This document shows positions 15,698 through 24,584 of a DNA stretch of 64,000 nt, piece after piece. The DNA is from Enterococcus dispar ATCC 51266 (lineage in GTDB: Bacteria; Bacillota; Bacilli; Lactobacillales; Enterococcaceae): NCBI RefSeq assembly GCF_000406945.1, contig NZ_KE136354.1:62001-126000 (forward strand). The letters run 5' to 3'. The notes beneath the pieces are model-generated. The model ran no database searches and was not told where the DNA came from. It saw nothing but the letters and a program-made list of their open reading frames with translations. The position numbers were made by a program, and so were the translations under genes. How positions within the stretch are numbered: position 1 is the first letter of the stretch; each line of letters starts with the position of its first letter.

Positions 15698-16564
15698 ATG
15701 AAAAAAATAATTATAATGGGGCTATTTATGCTTGCTCTGGCTGGCTGCGGGACTGCACAAAAATCTTCTATCTCTCTTTCTTCATCAACGAAGACGGAAG
15801 AAAAAGTCAAATCTCCAACGCCGCAAAAAACAGCAATTCCCACTTTATTTATTCATGGCTACAGCGGCACAGAGAATTCTTTTTCAGGCATGATGAAACG
15901 AATGGAAAAAAATGACTTTGCCAAAAAAGAGTTAATGATGAAAGTTTCACCAGCTGGGACGGTTACAATGACAGGACAGCTGAGCGGTAAAAAAGATAAT
16001 CCTATGATTCAAGTTTTATTTGAAGATAATAAAAATACAGAATGGTCGCAAGCTCAGTGGCTGTACAACTGTTTAGCAGCTCTAAAAAAAGTTGGAGTAG
16101 ACAAAGTAAACTTGGTAGGACACTCAATGGGTGGCGTTTCGGGGCTACGTTACTTAATGACTTATCCGAATGACGATACGCAACCACAAGTTATCAAATT
16201 TGTTGCTATTGGCGCACCTTTTAACGATTTTTTAGATACGAGTGAAACACAGAGTATCCAAGAGTTATTAAAAAATGGTCCCAATGAATACTCCAGTCGC
16301 TACCAGGATTATCAAAATTTAGCCGGAAATTTGGACAAAAAAATCCAAATATTACTTTTAGCAGGACAGTTAAATCAAAATACTTTTAATGATGAAACCG
16401 TACCAACAACTAGTGCATTAAGTGTCAATGCATTATTAAGTCAGACCAATAAGGTATCTACGCAAATTTTTTATGGCGCAAACGCGCAACATAGTCAACT
16501 CCACGAAAATAAAGAAGTTGATAAAGCTGTGGCTGATTTTTTATGGCCGCAGTCAATACATTAA
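15698..16564 (+). CDS. alpha/beta hydrolase lipoprotein (DUF915 type)
   Basis: 288 residues. A signal peptide ends in the lipobox LALAGC (Cys about residue 18), so it is exported and lipid-anchored. After a Ser/Thr/Lys-rich linker comes an alpha/beta hydrolase fold: oxyanion region IPTLFIHGYSGTENS near residue 50, nucleophile elbow LVGHSMGG near residue 145, and late His in NAQHSQLHEN. This is the DUF915 pattern of surface hydrolases in Lactobacillales; the substrate (ester or peptide) is unknown. A TATAAT at 15671 lies upstream without a good -35. The ribosome site is GATGAGGATGTGAG. Confidence 0.8.
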   Translation: MKKIIIMGLFMLALAGCGTAQKSSISLSSSTKTEEKVKSPTPQKTAIPTLFIHGYSGTENSFSGMMKRMEKNDFAKKELMMKVSPAGTVTMTGQLSGKKDNPMIQVLFEDNKNTEWSQAQWLYNCLAALKKVGVDKVNLVGHSMGGVSGLRYLMTYPNDDTQPQVIKFVAIGAPFNDFLDTSETQSIQELLKNGPNEYSSRYQDYQNLAGNLDKKIQILLLAGQLNQNTFNDETVPTTSALSVNALLSQTNKVSTQIFYGANAQHSQLHENKEVDKAVADFLWPQSIH

Positions 16565-16619
16565 AATTTATTCCGCAGAAAATGAGTCAAGGCAATAAGC
16601 AGGGAGGATTAGCAATTTT

Positions 16620-16664
16620 AAAAGAACGCACCTCAACTTTACCAGTTGTGGCGCGTTCTTTTAT
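16620..16664 (+). terminator. terminator after the hydrolase gene
   Basis: AAAAGAACGC (16620-16629) pairs with GCGTTCTTTT (16653-16662). An inner CAACT/AGTTG helix extends the hairpin. Confidence 0.8.
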
Positions 16665-16829
16665 TATAGGTAGTGGATGTTATAGTTTTCACTAGGAGTA
16701 AACACATTTGTTCCATTTTTCTTATGTCTAAATTTTTATAGCTTAATTGCCTATTTTGCTAAATGAAAGAAACGATTTATTAAAATGCTTTTTCAAATAT
16801 CTTCACTTCAATAAGTTTACAAAATTTCT

Positions 16830-17423
16830 TTAGCGTGGTGCTAAACCTTTTAGCAAAACCTCGCTCCATTCTTCGATATAGGGAAGGGCTCGACTATAAA
16901 TTGCCGGTTCAGCAATTCCAGCCACCATGGACTCTGTGTAAATAAAGAGAAATTCATCAGTATATTTGGGATCAATTGCGCCTTCTTTGCGTCCTTGTTG
17001 AAATAAAGTAAAAAGAGTCTCGTTACTACGGCGAGTATAACTTGTCATAAAGGCAGCCAATTCTTTATCTTCAGTTTGTGAATAACAGCCCATTAAGTCA
17101 AGATAAAATTGTTGGCTTACTTGATCCAACCGATTGATTTTTAACTGTGTTAAGGCAGAAAAAGTATCCGTGAACGATTTTCTTTCTTGCAAGACACTTT
17201 CTGCTTCTTTCGCCATTTCTGTCAAAAAATTTTTAAAGACTGCTTGCAGTAGTTTATCTTTTGAATGAAAGTATTTAAAAATGGTTGCTTTGGAAATTTT
17301 GGTCGCAGCCGTTACTTTGTCGATTGTTAATGCTTTACTGCCTTCAGGACTATTCATAATTTCAAAAGCTGCAGCCAAAACTGCTTGCCTTTTTTCAGCA
17401 CTTCTTTTCTCAAAGCCGTTCAA
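16830..17423 (-). CDS. TetR family transcriptional regulator
   Basis: About 197 residues. The N-terminal helix-turn-helix (ALTIDKVTAATKISKATIFKYFHSKDKLL) is the TetR signature; the rest is a helical ligand-binding domain. Start: a TTG at 17423 lies 7 bases after AAAAGGAGG. The ATG further upstream (17447) would place the ribosome site inside the gene. The gene diverges from an ABC exporter operon that it probably represses; the shared region holds AGTTCAA repeats. Confidence 0.83.
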   Translation of the reverse strand: MNGFEKRSAEKRQAVLAAAFEIMNSPEGSKALTIDKVTAATKISKATIFKYFHSKDKLLQAVFKNFLTEMAKEAESVLQERKSFTDTFSALTQLKINRLDQVSQQFYLDLMGCYSQTEDKELAAFMTSYTRRSNETLFTLFQQGRKEGAIDPKYTDEFLFIYTESMVAGIAEPAIYSRALPYIEEWSEVLLKGLAPR

Positions 17424-17496
17424 TTCTGCGCCTCCTTTTCCCATCAATGTTTACTTATATTATAGTAAAATAAATTTAAACTGCAAATTTAAAACG

Positions 17497-17576
17497 AGTT
17501 CAAAAAAAGGCGGTTTTTGATTGACAATTGCAGGGAATATGCCTAATATTGAACTCATATTAAAGGAATAGTTCAA
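17497..17576 (+). promoter_or_regulatory. ABC exporter promoter with probable TetR operator
   Basis: TTGACA (17521) and TAATAT (17544) are exactly 17 bases apart. TTGAACT (17549-17555) and AGTTCAA (17570-17576) form an inverted repeat just after the -10. A third AGTTCAA lies upstream at 17497. This is a plausible operator for the divergent TetR regulator. Confidence 0.6.
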
Positions 17577-17607
17577 AAAATGCTTTTTGAAAAAAGGAGT
17601 CTTAAAT

Positions 17608-18489
17608 ATGACGCAATTAATTGAAATTACGAACTTACAAAAAAGTTTTGGCAAATTTCAAGCACTAAAAGATGTTAGTTTTGCTGTTGCTCCAGGGGAA
17701 GTAGTAGGATTTATTGGACCAAATGGCGCAGGAAAATCAACTACTATTCGAACTATCTTAGGTATTTTAAAAAAAGATGCAGGTAGTGTGAGGGTATTTG
17801 GCAAAGATGTCTGGAAAGATAGTATCGAAATTCATAAACGATTATCTTATGTCCCAGGAGATGTGGCTTTGTGGGGAAATTTAACCGGTGGTGAAATTAT
17901 CGATTTATTTATGAAATTGCATGGCGGCGGCAATTTGCAAAAGCGGGATGAATTAATTCAAAAATTTGAATTAGATCCTCGCAAAAAAGCGAAGAGTTAT
18001 TCCAAAGGAAACCGACAAAAAGTAGGTTTAATCGCAGCTTTATCAGTTGAATCGGACCTATACATTTTAGATGAACCGACTTCTGGCTTGGATCCTTTGA
18101 TGGAAGCCGTTTTTCAAGATGAAGTTGAAAAGATAAAAAATGCTGGCAAATCTATTTTACTTTCTTCCCATATTCTAAGTGAGGTCGAACGTTTAGCTGA
18201 TAAAGTGGTCATCATTCGTGAAGGTAAAGTAGTTGAAACGGGCACGCTTCAAGAATTGCGGCATTTGACTCGCTCGACAGTTACATTAGTGGCACAAGGG
18301 GACGTAGCGCATTTAGAGAATATTACTGGGGTTTATGATTTTAAACAAAAAGGAACAGAAGTGAAATTTGCCATTGATAACAAAGCACTAAATACTATTT
18401 TAGCGGCTGTCGCAAAACTTGAAGTTGAGAAATTTGAAGTAGTTCCGCCGACACTGGAAGATTTGTTTATCAGACATTATGAAAGGTGA
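17608..18489 (+). CDS. ABC transporter ATP-binding protein
   Basis: About 293 residues. Walker A GPNGAGKST near residue 42, the signature region YSKGNRQKVGLIAALSVE near residue 137 (SKGNRQK replaces canonical LSGGQ), Walker B LYILDEPTSGLDPL, and the H-loop SSHILSEVERL. It energises the adjacent permease. The ATG at 17608 is 8 bases after AAAAAAGGAG. It overlaps the permease start by one base (TGATG). Confidence 0.9.
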   Translation: MTQLIEITNLQKSFGKFQALKDVSFAVAPGEVVGFIGPNGAGKSTTIRTILGILKKDAGSVRVFGKDVWKDSIEIHKRLSYVPGDVALWGNLTGGEIIDLFMKLHGGGNLQKRDELIQKFELDPRKKAKSYSKGNRQKVGLIAALSVESDLYILDEPTSGLDPLMEAVFQDEVEKIKNAGKSILLSSHILSEVERLADKVVIIREGKVVETGTLQELRHLTRSTVTLVAQGDVAHLENITGVYDFKQKGTEVKFAIDNKALNTILAAVAKLEVEKFEVVPPTLEDLFIRHYER

Positions 18490-20111
18490 TGGCGAAAATG
18501 ACAGAGAAATTTTCACAATGGAATTTATTGTTTTGGCAATTTTTAAAAAGAGATTGGAAAAAAATTGGTGTCTGGTTACTGGGACTTGGGCTATTTAGTG
18601 GTGGTTTTGTCCCCGCTTTTGAAGAGCTGGCAAAAGGCCAGGGGCTAGTTGGTATGTATCACACTATGCAAAACCCAGCGATGATTGCGATGATTGGAAC
18701 CACTCCAGTTAAAAATGTTCAAAATTATACAGTGGCTGCCATGTATGCCAATGAAATGTTACTTTTTTGTAGTTTGTTTGCTATGATTTTAGCAGCGCTA
18801 CATGTGGTTAGCCATACCCGTAAAGAAGAAGAACTGGGCCTAACGGAATTGATTCGTTCGTTTCGCGTGGGACGCCAAGCCAATTCCCTAGCTATTTTGG
18901 TGGAAACTTTTTTAATCAATTTGGTCCTAGGTTTATTGATTGGTTTTTTAATGGCAGCGTTTGGTGTAAAAAGCATTGATTTAAATGGGAGTTTATTGTT
19001 TGGTCTATCAATCGCTTTAGCTGGCATATTAGGGGCGGTCTTTGGCTTATTATTTGCTCAGATTATGCCCACTGCTGCCGGTGCCACAGGAGTTAGCTTG
19101 GGCTTTATTGGTCTTTTATATATCCTGCGGGCGGGCACTGATATCAGTAATGGTGACTTATCAAAAATTAATCCGATGGGTTGGACTTATTTAACCTATC
19201 CTTTTACTGAAAATAACTGGATCTATTTCGTAATTGGTTTGTTTTTTAGTTTTCTTATTGTACTATTTAGCTTCTTTTTAGAAGGAAAACGCGATTATAA
19301 CGCCGGCTATTTACCTGAAAAAGAAGGACGTTCCCATGGAAGTAAGGCCCTTTTGTCCGTAGCAGGATGGTATTTACGAATTAATTTTGGCATGATTATC
19401 AGCTGGATGGTCGGATTTGCTTTAATGGGGGCTGCTTATGGTTCAGTGTATCAAGATATGCAAAGTTTTATGGAAGGTAACGAATTAGTAAAACAAGTCT
19501 TTGTGCATAGTGGCGGCAGTCTAGCTGAATCTTTTACAGGCACGATTATAGTGGTGATGGTGGCGTTAGTCGCTATTTTGCCAATTGCGATTTTAAATAA
19601 ATTGTTTACTGAAGAAAGCAGTGGTCGGATGAGTCAACTGTTTTCCACCCAAGTTTCCCGCCTAAAACTTTATAGTAACAGTGTTTTGTTAGCGGTAGTA
19701 AGTAGTGCAGCCGGTGTTTTGGTCAGCTCGCTTTGTTTAGGGGCAACAGCGGTAACTGTTATGGAGAACACTGCCGCGATGCCGTTAAAAGAATTTTTAG
19801 CAGCAGGCTTTAATTTCTTGCCGGTTGTTTTATTCTTTGCTGGTTTAGCAGCATTTTGCCTCGGATTTGTCCCTAATTTCAGTAAAGTTGTTTATGTGTA
19901 TTTGGGATATTCGTTTGCAATTAGCTATTTTGGCGGTATTTTGAATTTGCCAGAATGGTTTAGTAATACCTCTGCTTTAAAATGGCTGCCACAATTACCC
20001 ACTGCCGATTTTGACTTCGCACGCTTTGGCATGGTGACTGTAATTAGTTGTGTTTTACTCCTATTAGGGTTTATCGGGTACAAGCGGCGCGATTTACAAG
20101 AGTCGGCTTAA
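18489..20111 (+). CDS. ABC-2 type exporter permease
   Basis: About 540 residues with roughly twelve hydrophobic helices in two similar halves (VLLGLGLFSGGFVP-like segments, LLIGFLMAAFGV, SAAGVLVSSLCLGATA). It resembles the polyketide/tetronasin-resistance permeases of the TnrB type found beside TetR regulators. Probably exports a hydrophobic antimicrobial; the substrate is not deducible. The start is ATG 18489, with ATG 18498 an alternative at better spacing from AAAGG. Confidence 0.8.
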   Translation: MAKMTEKFSQWNLLFWQFLKRDWKKIGVWLLGLGLFSGGFVPAFEELAKGQGLVGMYHTMQNPAMIAMIGTTPVKNVQNYTVAAMYANEMLLFCSLFAMILAALHVVSHTRKEEELGLTELIRSFRVGRQANSLAILVETFLINLVLGLLIGFLMAAFGVKSIDLNGSLLFGLSIALAGILGAVFGLLFAQIMPTAAGATGVSLGFIGLLYILRAGTDISNGDLSKINPMGWTYLTYPFTENNWIYFVIGLFFSFLIVLFSFFLEGKRDYNAGYLPEKEGRSHGSKALLSVAGWYLRINFGMIISWMVGFALMGAAYGSVYQDMQSFMEGNELVKQVFVHSGGSLAESFTGTIIVVMVALVAILPIAILNKLFTEESSGRMSQLFSTQVSRLKLYSNSVLLAVVSSAAGVLVSSLCLGATAVTVMENTAAMPLKEFLAAGFNFLPVVLFFAGLAAFCLGFVPNFSKVVYVYLGYSFAISYFGGILNLPEWFSNTSALKWLPQLPTADFDFARFGMVTVISCVLLLLGFIGYKRRDLQESA

Positions 20112-20113
20112 TA

Positions 20114-20160
20114 AAAAAGCAGCATTTCCTTTTTTAGATAAAGGAAATGCTGCTTTTTTT
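20114..20160 (+). terminator. ABC operon terminator
   Basis: GCAGCATTTCCTTT and AAAGGAAATGCTGC form a perfect 14-bp stem with seven T after it. Confidence 0.92.
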
Positions 20161-20169
20161 GGGTCAATA

Positions 20170-20262
20170 GATTATATGATTTCCACAAGAAATAGAGCTG
20201 ATACATTAAGATTATTGCGGAGAGTTGAACAAATCTTTTCGTCTTTTCTTATTTCATGAGGA
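20170..20262. repeat. dispersed intergenic repeat, copy D (degenerate)
   Basis: GATTATATGATTTCCACAAG at 20170 aligns with 33982 and 63894. The right part (ATTGCGGAGAGTTGAACAAA, then CTTTTCGTCTTTTCTTATTT) aligns loosely with copies B and C. It starts about 10 bases after the terminator at 20160. Confidence 0.4.
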
Positions 20263-20275
20263 AATAATTTGGCAA

Positions 20276-21148
20276 TTATTCTTGCTTAGCAAAAATTTCT
20301 TTTTGTAGTCGTTGCGCAGTAGGGGTCATGGCGAGGCCGCCTTCGGCAGTTTCCTTGAAAATAGAAGGCATCTGGCGCCCTACTTGATACATTGCAGCTA
20401 CCACTTCGTCAGGCGGAATCACACTTTCAATGCCGGCTAATGCCATATCAGCTGAAATAAAAGCTTGGGAAGATCCTAAGGCATTGCGTTTGACGCAAGG
20501 GACTTCAACTAAACCTGCGACAGGATCACAAATGAGTCCCATCATATTTTTTAAAGTGATGGCAACTGCTTGGGCTGCTTGATGGGCAGTACCACCATTT
20601 GCACAGACTAAAGCCGCGGCAGCCATCGCGCTAGCGGAACCAACTTCCGCTTGGCAACCACCCTCAGCGCCAGAAATAGAAGCGTTGTTGGCGATAACCA
20701 ATCCAAAAGCGCCAGCGGTAAACAAAAAATTTATTTGTTCTTCATGGGTCAAATTTAAACGATTCCGCACGGCCAATAAGACTCCGGCAACAACACCGGC
20801 ACTCCCAGCAGTAGGCGTAGCACAAATCAATCCCATTTTGGCATTCACTTCATTCACAGCAATCCCATTTCGAACTGCAGTCAAAATTGTTTCACCACTT
20901 AAAAAATTGCCACTATTTAAATAATCGTTCATCTTTTTTGCATCACCTCCAGTAAGACCGGTAACAGATTTTACACCGGCAACGCCTTCAGCTACCGAAT
21001 TTTCCATAACGGATAGATTGCGTTCCATTAAAGCAATAATTTGTTCTTTTTTACGTCCTGTAACTTCCATTTCAGTTGCAACCATTAAATCCGAAACTGA
21101 ATCATAAGCTTGAGCTTGTTCTACTAAATCCGCAATCGTATAAAACAT
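20276..21148 (-). CDS. sdaAA: L-serine dehydratase alpha subunit
   Basis: 290 residues of the iron-sulfur L-serine ammonia-lyase alpha chain. Typical segments are LICATPTAGSAGVVAGVLL near residue 107, SGAEGGCQAEVGSASAMAAA near residue 158, and CDPVAGLVEVPCVKRNALGS near residue 205; the cysteines in these are the cluster ligands. With SdaAB it converts L-serine to pyruvate and ammonia in the cytoplasm. It follows sdaAB by 13 bases on the minus strand, with AAGGAG before its ATG. Confidence 0.94.
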   Translation of the reverse strand: MFYTIADLVEQAQAYDSVSDLMVATEMEVTGRKKEQIIALMERNLSVMENSVAEGVAGVKSVTGLTGGDAKKMNDYLNSGNFLSGETILTAVRNGIAVNEVNAKMGLICATPTAGSAGVVAGVLLAVRNRLNLTHEEQINFLFTAGAFGLVIANNASISGAEGGCQAEVGSASAMAAAALVCANGGTAHQAAQAVAITLKNMMGLICDPVAGLVEVPCVKRNALGSSQAFISADMALAGIESVIPPDEVVAAMYQVGRQMPSIFKETAEGGLAMTPTAQRLQKEIFAKQE

Positions 21149-21161
21149 GCGCGTTTACTCC

Positions 21162-21827
21162 TTAATCAAAATAATTCACTGTGTACATGTAATCCAGTGC
21201 TTTTAGTTGTTCGCAAATACCTGGTTGTGGTTCATCCACTTCAATAATCATAATGGCTTTTTCACCTTTTGACTCTCGCGTGACAGTCATTGTCCCAATA
21301 TTTGCACCGCGCTCGGAGAGAATATTTGTGACTTTGGCAATCATCCCCGGTACATCTTGATGGACGGTGATAAAAGTGGGCGTGCCCATTGAAAGCGAAA
21401 TTTTAAAGCCGTTTAATTCTGAAATTTGAATATTGCCGCCACCAATAGATTTACCAGTCACAGATAGTGTACGCCCATCTTTGTGGAGGATCATCTTCAC
21501 GGAATTGGGATGTTCTGCTTTTTCACTTTTGGGAATAAAGTAAACTTCCATGCCATGTTCATAGGCGATTTTTAAAGAGTCGGCTAGATGTTCATCATCT
21601 GGGTCCATCCCCAGTAACCCACCTACTAAAGCAATATCAGTTCCGTGACCGCGATACGTCTTAGCAAAAGATTCATATAAATAAATATCTACGCTGTCTG
21701 GTTGTTCACCAAAAATACTGCGAATGACTTTGCCAATTCTAGCTGCACCAGCGGTATGAGAGCTGCTAGGACCTACCATGACGGGGCCGATAATGTCAAA
21801 AACACTACGATATTTCAGCTGTTCCAT
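21162..21827 (-). CDS. sdaAB: L-serine dehydratase beta subunit
   Basis: 221 residues. The N-terminal beta-chain domain begins SVFDIIGPVMVGPSSSHTAGAARIG, and a C-terminal ACT domain (FITVHQDVPGMIAKVTNILSE, about residues 148-220) is the likely serine-sensing or regulatory part. It pairs with SdaAA, encoded next. GAGGTG precedes the ATG at 21827. It is the first gene of a two-gene minus-strand operon, divergent from the NagB-like gene. Confidence 0.94.
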   Translation of the reverse strand: MEQLKYRSVFDIIGPVMVGPSSSHTAGAARIGKVIRSIFGEQPDSVDIYLYESFAKTYRGHGTDIALVGGLLGMDPDDEHLADSLKIAYEHGMEVYFIPKSEKAEHPNSVKMILHKDGRTLSVTGKSIGGGNIQISELNGFKISLSMGTPTFITVHQDVPGMIAKVTNILSERGANIGTMTVTRESKGEKAIMIIEVDEPQPGICEQLKALDYMYTVNYFD

Positions 21828-21981
21828 TGTGACACCTCATTTTTATTTTCTGCACTTGTAGTCTAACACAAAAATAACGACTTTTAATCCAAATTTTCTT
21901 ATAAAAAAGATAAGTTTTTTGAAATTCAAATACAGTTGAACAGGCGCAATAATAGCAAAAAAAATCAAAAATCACAATAAG

Positions 21982-22032
21982 TTGACACGGGAGATTATAT
22001 TTACGATATAATTATTATATAAAGCGTTTTCA
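21982..22032 (+). promoter_or_regulatory. promoter and cre-like site of the NagB-like gene
   Basis: TTGACA (21982) and TATAAT (22007) with a longer than usual 19-base spacer. ATAAAGCGTTTTCA (22019-22032) matches 12 of 14 cre positions, all mismatches in the left half. It lies over the start point, where CcpA would repress. Confidence 0.55.
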
Positions 22033-22055
22033 AAATAAAGGAGTGACGAAAATTA

Positions 22056-22778
22056 ATGAAATTGATTATTGAAAAAGACTATGAAGCCATGAGTCAAGTT
22101 GCAGCAAATATTTTATTAGGACTAATGAATGAGAATCGCCGGATTAATTTGGCAATTACAGCCGGCAATACTCCCAAACGTTTATATGAAATTATGGTAC
22201 CACAAGTAAAAGGGCGTTCGTATTACGAAAATGTTCATTATTATAATTTTGATGAAATTCCCATTGTCGGCAGTAACGGTTACGGGGTCACCATGCGTAA
22301 TTTAGATAATCTATTTTTTACACCAGCGGAAATAAAAAAAGAGCAACTCCATCCTTTAGATGAGACCAACTGGCAAACGCAAGATGAACGGATTAAAAAA
22401 GCTGGGGGATTAGATTTAATCTTAATGGGCATTGGAAGTGACGGACATTTTTGTGGTAATCTGCCAGGTTGGACAAAATTTGGGGCAGAAACATATTCTG
22501 TTGATATTTCAGGAGACAAAGCAGTCCGTGAGGCTTTGGCAGCAGAAGTAGGAGGAGATATAAATAAAGTGCCAACTGAGTTTTATACGATGGGGCCTAA
22601 AAGTGTAATGGCAGCCAAACACTTGGTAATGTTTGCCAATGGCAAGAAAAAAGCGGCTATTGTTAAAAAAGCTTTCTTTGGAGCAGTAACAGAAGATATT
22701 CCATCTTCTATTTTACAATTACATCCTAATTTAACTCTTATCTTAGATGAAGAAGCTGCCAGTGAACTGAGTAATTAG
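22056..22778 (+). CDS. NagB-like glucosamine-6-phosphate deaminase family protein
   Basis: 240 residues of the NagB/RpiA/SOL fold. LAITAGNTPKRLYEIM near residue 30, YYNFDEIPI near residue 65, and LDLILMGIGSDGHFCGNLPG near residue 112 correspond to NagB active-site loops, but residues differ from true NagB (34229-34930 here). It resembles the YieK-type paralogues of unknown substrate. The ATG at 22056 follows AAAGGAG. It is a single gene with a long terminator hairpin behind it. Confidence 0.75.
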   Translation: MKLIIEKDYEAMSQVAANILLGLMNENRRINLAITAGNTPKRLYEIMVPQVKGRSYYENVHYYNFDEIPIVGSNGYGVTMRNLDNLFFTPAEIKKEQLHPLDETNWQTQDERIKKAGGLDLILMGIGSDGHFCGNLPGWTKFGAETYSVDISGDKAVREALAAEVGGDINKVPTEFYTMGPKSVMAAKHLVMFANGKKKAAIVKKAFFGAVTEDIPSSILQLHPNLTLILDEEAASELSN

Positions 22779-22787
22779 TGGATAAAT

Positions 22788-22852
22788 ACTTTCTTACTAT
22801 TTAACAAACAAATTCAATTTTGTTCGGTTAATATATAGTAGGAAAGTTTTTT
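22788..22852 (+). terminator. terminator after the NagB-like gene
   Basis: ACTTTCTTACTAT (22788-22800) pairs with ATAGTAGGAAAGT (22835-22847, one G-U). Inner TTAAC/GTTAA pairing extends it, and six T follow. The rest of the gap to 22950 is featureless. Confidence 0.75.
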
Positions 22853-22952
22853 ACTGTAAACAATTTAACCATACGTTTTGTCAAAATAGCATTTGTGGGA
22901 TGAGATAAAATAAGATTTTTTTACGTTTCATCCATAATTCAGTAGAAAATCA

Positions 22953-23027
22953 TTGCAATTTTAAGGATTCTTGCTATAATATTTCAGTGTGCGTGGGCTC
23001 ACGCTTATTTTGAGACGCGCATTTTTT
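22953..23027 (+). promoter_or_regulatory. rplK promoter and attenuator-like leader
   Basis: TTGCAA (22953) and an extended -10 TGCTATAAT (22973-22980). The transcript starts with two exclusive pairings: GCGTG/CACGC (22991-22995 with 23000-23004), or GTGTGCGT (22987-22994) with ACGCGCAT (23015-23022) followed by a T-run. The second is a terminator, so the first could act as antiterminator. Confidence 0.55.
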
Positions 23028-23085
23028 ATTGGTCTTTTATATTTGTAAAAGGTAATTACTTACAACTTATAAAAGCATCAAGTAC

Positions 23086-23120
23086 GTGGGAGGGGAAATA
23101 TGCATCTCCAATTAACCACA
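23086..23120 (+). promoter_or_regulatory. possible L1-binding site before rplK
   Basis: GTGGGAGG (23086-23093) with AACCACA (23114-23120) closes a GTGG/CCAC stem a few bases before the rplK ribosome site. The same pair of motifs recurs before rplA. L1 is known to autoregulate by binding such mRNA mimics of its 23S site; the assignment here is inference. Confidence 0.45.
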
Positions 23121-23145
23121 TCACGGACTCAAGGAGGTATGTCTC

Positions 23146-23568
23146 GTGGCAAAGAAAGTAGAAAAAATCGTTAAATTGCAAATTCCTGCAGGTAAAGCAA
23201 CACCAGCTCCCCCAGTAGGTCCTGCGCTAGGTCAAGCGGGTATCAACATCATGGGCTTCACCAAAGAATTTAACGCCCGTACTGCTGATCAAGCAGGTTT
23301 AATCATTCCAGTTGTGATCTCTGTATATGAAGATCGTTCATTTACATTCATCACAAAAACACCACCAGCTGCAGTATTATTGAAAAAAGCTGCCGGTGTT
23401 GAAAAAGGTTCTGGCGAACCAAACAAAACAAAAGTTGCAAAAGTTACGCGTGATCAAGTAAAAGAAATCGCTGAAACTAAAATGGCTGACCTAAACGCTG
23501 CCGATGTAGAATCTGCTATGCGCATGGTCGAAGGTACTGCACGAAGCATGGGGATTACTGTAGAATAA
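23146..23568 (+). CDS. rplK: 50S ribosomal protein L11
   Basis: 140 residues starting at GTG 23146, 8 bases after AAGGAGG. The sequence [20 protein letters not shown] and [14 protein letters not shown] is the conserved L11 N-terminus, and [19 protein letters not shown] the C-terminus. It binds the GTPase-associated region of 23S rRNA. Co-transcribed with rplA. Confidence 0.97.
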   Translation: MAKKVEKIVKLQIPAGKATPAPPVGPALGQAGINIMGFTKEFNARTADQAGLIIPVVISVYEDRSFTFITKTPPAAVLLKKAAGVEKGSGEPNKTKVAKVTRDQVKEIAETKMADLNAADVESAMRMVEGTARSMGITVE

Positions 23569-23629
23569 TTTATTCTTACCCCAAGGAAGTAGCTTCTCAG
23601 TTCGCTCGCTATTGAAAAATACGGGACAC

Positions 23630-23656
23630 GTGGGAGGTTCTACCGTTATAACCACA
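23630..23656 (+). promoter_or_regulatory. possible second L1-binding site before rplA
   Basis: GTGGGAGG (23630-23637) and AACCACA (23650-23656) repeat the motif pair found before rplK, again directly ahead of the ribosome site AAGGAGG. Confidence 0.45.
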
Positions 23657-23672
23657 TCAAGGAGGAAACAAA

Positions 23673-24362
23673 ATGGCTAAAAAGAGCAAAAAAATGCAAG
23701 AAGCATTGAAAAAAGTTGATGCAACTAAAGCATACTCAGTTGAAGAAGCTGTTGCTTTAGCAAAAGAAACAAATATCGCAAAATTCGACGCAACGGTTGA
23801 AGTTGCATACAAATTAAATGTTGACCCTAAAAAAGCGGATCAACAAATTCGTGGTGCTGTTGTATTACCAAACGGTACTGGTAAAACACAAACAGTTTTA
23901 GTTTTTGCTAAAGGCGAAAAAGCAAAAGAAGCAGAAGCTGCTGGCGCTGACTTTGTTGGCGACGACGACATGGTTCAAAAAATCCAAGGTGGCTGGTTTG
24001 GCTTTGACGTAGTTGTTGCAACACCAGACATGATGGCTACTGTTGGTAAATTAGGTCGTGTCTTAGGCCCTAAAGGTTTAATGCCTAACCCTAAAACTGG
24101 TACTGTTACAATGGACGTTACAAAAGCTGTTAACGAAGTAAAAGCTGGTAAAGTTACTTACCGTGTTGATAAAGCTGGTAACGTGCATGTGCCAATTGGT
24201 AAAGTTTCATTTGAAGATGACAAATTAATTGAAAACTTCAAAACAATCAACGATGTATTAGTGAAAGCTAAACCATCAGCAGCAAAAGGTCAATATATCA
24301 AAAACATTTCAGTGACAACAACATTTGGTCCTGGTGTTCATGTTGATCAAGCTTCATTTTAA
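23673..24362 (+). CDS. rplA: 50S ribosomal protein L1
   Basis: 229 residues: [20 protein letters not shown] at the start, then [20 protein letters not shown] near residue 127, the L1 signature. It forms the L1 stalk of the large subunit and typically represses its own operon at the mRNA level. AAGGAGG precedes the ATG. The spacing from rplK is 104 bases and contains the repeated GTGGGAGG motif. Confidence 0.97.
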   Translation: MAKKSKKMQEALKKVDATKAYSVEEAVALAKETNIAKFDATVEVAYKLNVDPKKADQQIRGAVVLPNGTGKTQTVLVFAKGEKAKEAEAAGADFVGDDDMVQKIQGGWFGFDVVVATPDMMATVGKLGRVLGPKGLMPNPKTGTVTMDVTKAVNEVKAGKVTYRVDKAGNVHVPIGKVSFEDDKLIENFKTINDVLVKAKPSAAKGQYIKNISVTTTFGPGVHVDQASF

Positions 24363-24377
24363 TTAAATGTAATTTAA

Positions 24378-24540
24378 ACATTGACTTGACTATCTTATCT
24401 ATGGTAAGGTAGTCAAGGTTAATAATTAACTGTACCGAAGACAGTAGGTGACGCAAGTCTTAATTTCCTACCGAGGACATTTATTGAAGAACATTCAATA
24501 GTCCCTCTATGTCTACGGTGACAAGGAGAGGCTTTTTTCT
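24378..24540 (+). ncRNA. ribosomal protein L10 leader of rplJL
   Basis: A 12-bp hairpin TTGACTATCTTA/TAAGGTAGTCAA is followed by CCGAAGACAGTAGGTG ... CCTACCGAGG, the characteristic sequence of the Firmicute L10 leader, where L10(L12)4 binds. It ends in a terminator-like hairpin CCTCT/AGAGG with six T (to 24540). The complex binding here would adjust rplJL expression. The promoter is probably the TTGACT region near 24380, but its -10 is unclear. Confidence 0.8.
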
Positions 24541-24584
24541 TTGCCTTAATGCCTTGTTCATCAAAATCAGGAGGTGAAATACAA

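Noticed and set aside
20263-20280. AATAATT/AATTATT hairpin at the sdaAA 3' end as a terminator
   Set aside because: Only A-T pairs, overlaps the stop codon, and no U-run follows on the minus strand.
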